From Photobacterium obscurum (GTDB lineage Bacteria; Pseudomonadota; Gammaproteobacteria; Enterobacterales; Vibrionaceae): a DNA stretch of 64,000 nt. Under the pieces are notes generated by a model. The model was given only the letters and a program-made list of their open reading frames with translations, did no database searches and was not told where the DNA came from. The translations under genes and the position numbers were made by a program. The stretch spans positions 1-64,000 of the forward strand of contig NZ_JAKRRW010000024.1 of the NCBI RefSeq assembly GCF_026191635.1, written 5' to 3'. Positions 62,882 to 64,000 of this stretch are shown here, one piece after another. Numbering within the stretch: position 1 is the first letter of the stretch; each line of letters begins with the position of its first letter.

Positions 62882-63478
62882 TTATTTTTTATCGTTTGAG
62901 GCCTTTATAATTTCGGCCCTGCGGAAGCAGTCAATACTATGGTCATTTACCATGCCGCTGGCCTGCATATGGGCATAGAGGGTGGTTGAACCGAGGAATT
63001 TAAATCCTCTTTTTTTCATATCTTTTGCTAACAGGTCTGATTCTGGGGTAGTGGCGGGATAATCTGACAGGCATTTGATGTGGCTTGTCTTGGGCTTACC
63101 AGATACAAAGCCCCAAATGTAGTCAGAAAAGGAGCCAAACTCAGCTTTCACTTCAAGGAATCGTTGCGCGTTATTGACTGCGGCTTCAATTTTGCGTCGA
63201 TTACGGACGATGCCCGGATTGTTCATCAATTGCTCTATGGTTGCTTCATCGAAAGTGGCAACCACCACTGGGTCAAAACTTGCGAAAGCTTGACGGTAAT
63301 TTTCTCGCTTTTTTAAAATGGTGTACCAGCTAAGGCCTGCCTGTGCCGATTCCAGCACCAGAAATTCAAAGATTTTATTATCGTCATAGAGTGGTACTCC
63401 CCACTCAAGATCATGGTAGGCAACATAATCCGGCTTGCTAGTATCAAGCCACGGGCAGCGTGTAAGTTCCTCTGACAT
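62882..63478 (-). CDS. tag: DNA-3-methyladenine glycosylase I
   Basis: 198 aa. Removes 3-methyladenine from alkylated DNA. The zinc-ribbon start RCPWLDTSKPDYVAYHDLEWGVP, the helix-hairpin-helix region (NNPGIVRNRRKIEAAVNNAQRF) and the C-terminal AHMQASGMVNDHSIDCFRR, whose His and Cys bind zinc with the N-terminal residues, all match Tag. Length is normal. AAGGA precedes the ATG. Monocistronic as far as can be seen. Confidence 0.95.
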   Translation of the reverse strand: MSEELTRCPWLDTSKPDYVAYHDLEWGVPLYDDNKIFEFLVLESAQAGLSWYTILKKRENYRQAFASFDPVVVATFDEATIEQLMNNPGIVRNRRKIEAAVNNAQRFLEVKAEFGSFSDYIWGFVSGKPKTSHIKCLSDYPATTPESDLLAKDMKKRGFKFLGSTTLYAHMQASGMVNDHSIDCFRRAEIIKASNDKK

Positions 63479-63579
63479 TGTCTTTCCTTGAGTTCGAATG
63501 GTTATTCCCTGCCGGTATTATTTTTGATTTAACCTTAAAACTCAAGGAGAGAGGGAGGTATGTCATTAATACTGCACGG

Positions 63580-64000
63580 TTACTGTTTCGACGTTATTGT
63601 CTTGCCTTCGTCTTTTGCTATTGCTTCTATAGCGTTAATGACTTGTTCGGCATCGCGCCCATATGCCGTGAATGTGAGTGTATCGCCATGTTGGGCTCCC
63701 AGTTGCATGATGTTGTTGATACTTTTAGCGTTGACTTTTTTGCCGGTTTTGGTCACCCATATTTGGGCATCAAAAGGATTAAGCGCGGCCACAATGACAG
63801 CAGATGGTCGAACATGAAGGCCATGGGGATTATCGATTGTCCAGGAGAAAGTCAGTGATTGCTCGGGTGCCTTGTTATGAGCGGTTTGGTGATCTTGTTG
63901 GTTAATAGTCATCGTATTGAGGTCTGTATGCTGGGGGAGGGCTGATGGTTGTTGCTCCATGGCCCGATATTTCGCTGTCAGTGCGGTGTGGGCCTCCTGC
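63580..64000 (-). CDS. dhaM: HPr domain at the end of a probable DhaM phosphotransferase, cut by the window
   Basis: The C-terminal 85 residues form an HPr-like domain: NPHGLHVRPSAVIVAALNPFDAQIWVT with the phospho-His (His of GLHVRP), then SINNIMQLGAQHGDTLTFTAYG. About 45 linker residues precede it (Gln/Thr/His-rich). The frame stays open through the right edge of the window, with QEAHTALTAKYRAM before the first ATG at 63960, so the gene is longer. EIIA-linker-HPr is the layout of DhaM, which phosphorylates dihydroxyacetone kinase. A free-standing HPr would be about 85 aa, which this exceeds. Confidence 0.7.
   Translation of the reverse strand, partial: QEAHTALTAKYRAMEQQPSALPQHTDLNTMTINQQDHQTAHNKAPEQSLTFSWTIDNPHGLHVRPSAVIVAALNPFDAQIWVTKTGKKVNAKSINNIMQLGAQHGDTLTFTAYGRDAEQVINAIEAIAKDEGKTITSKQ

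Noticed and set aside
1..64000. CRISPR arrays, integrons, phage or conjugation genes
   Set aside because: No regularly spaced direct repeats, attC-like sites, integrase, capsid or transfer genes were seen.

Overview
The window looks like a chromosomal segment of a marine gammaproteobacterium of the Vibrionaceae (Vibrio, Photobacterium, Grimontia or Enterovibrio type). The reasons are a Vibrio-cholerae-cytolysin-like haemolysin, a CusR/CusS-like pair beside a DUF3316-type periplasmic protein, a BetI remnant with its operator, the DgcN/DgcA D-glutamate genes, and moderate GC. I cannot fix the genus. Most of the window is accessory metabolism and regulation. The only stable RNA genes I see are one tRNA-Ser and one tRNA-Asp. 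There is no transposase, integrase, CRISPR array or phage gene.

Layout. 0-9 kb: a chemoreceptor, an FAD-linked oxidase, a second EF-G (fusA-like) translationally coupled to a small unknown protein, and a Cys-rich ArsP-type permease with its ArsR-like repressor; matching operators lie upstream of both. 9-14 kb: a substrate-binding protein coupled to a Cache-HAMP-PAS-GAF-GGDEF-EAL receptor. 14-20 kb: a truncated betI with an intact palindromic operator, a hairpin-rich intergenic repeat, a BCCT-like transporter, a carnitine/choline-acyltransferase-like enzyme, and a DUF2235 (Tle1-like) hydrolase split from a lectin-like C-terminus at a run of nine C. 20-23 kb: a CusSR-like two-component system with a CusR-type box and two small envelope proteins. 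23-31 kb: a tightly coupled operon acs - E1alpha - E1beta - E2 - acyl carrier protein - PEP synthase.

31-38 kb: LysR, SDR and DoxX genes, then a TPR protein with a respiratory-type reductive dehalogenase (Tat signal, two Fe-S motifs) and its small membrane anchor, then an AraC regulator and another SDR. 38-51 kb: thioredoxin 2, the tRNAs, and an amino-acid/dipeptide utilisation block (MFS transporter, barrel protein, two AraC regulators and a sensor-only AraC relic, Fe-S L-serine dehydratase, M19 dipeptidase, RidA, OprB-like porin). The same 13-base motif lies 67-68 bases ahead of both the serine dehydratase and the dipeptidase, flanking the AraC gene between them. Degenerate tRNA-Asp 3' ends and a dipeptidase gene tail bracket this block and record past duplications.

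51-64 kb: a VCC-like pore-forming toxin lacking the C-terminal beta-prism domain; a three-gene diheme peroxidase/YtkA-like/DoxX-like cluster; dgcN-dgcA with a divergent LysR gene; a VOC protein; a POT peptide transporter; tag; and the C-terminal HPr domain of a probable DhaM running off the right edge.
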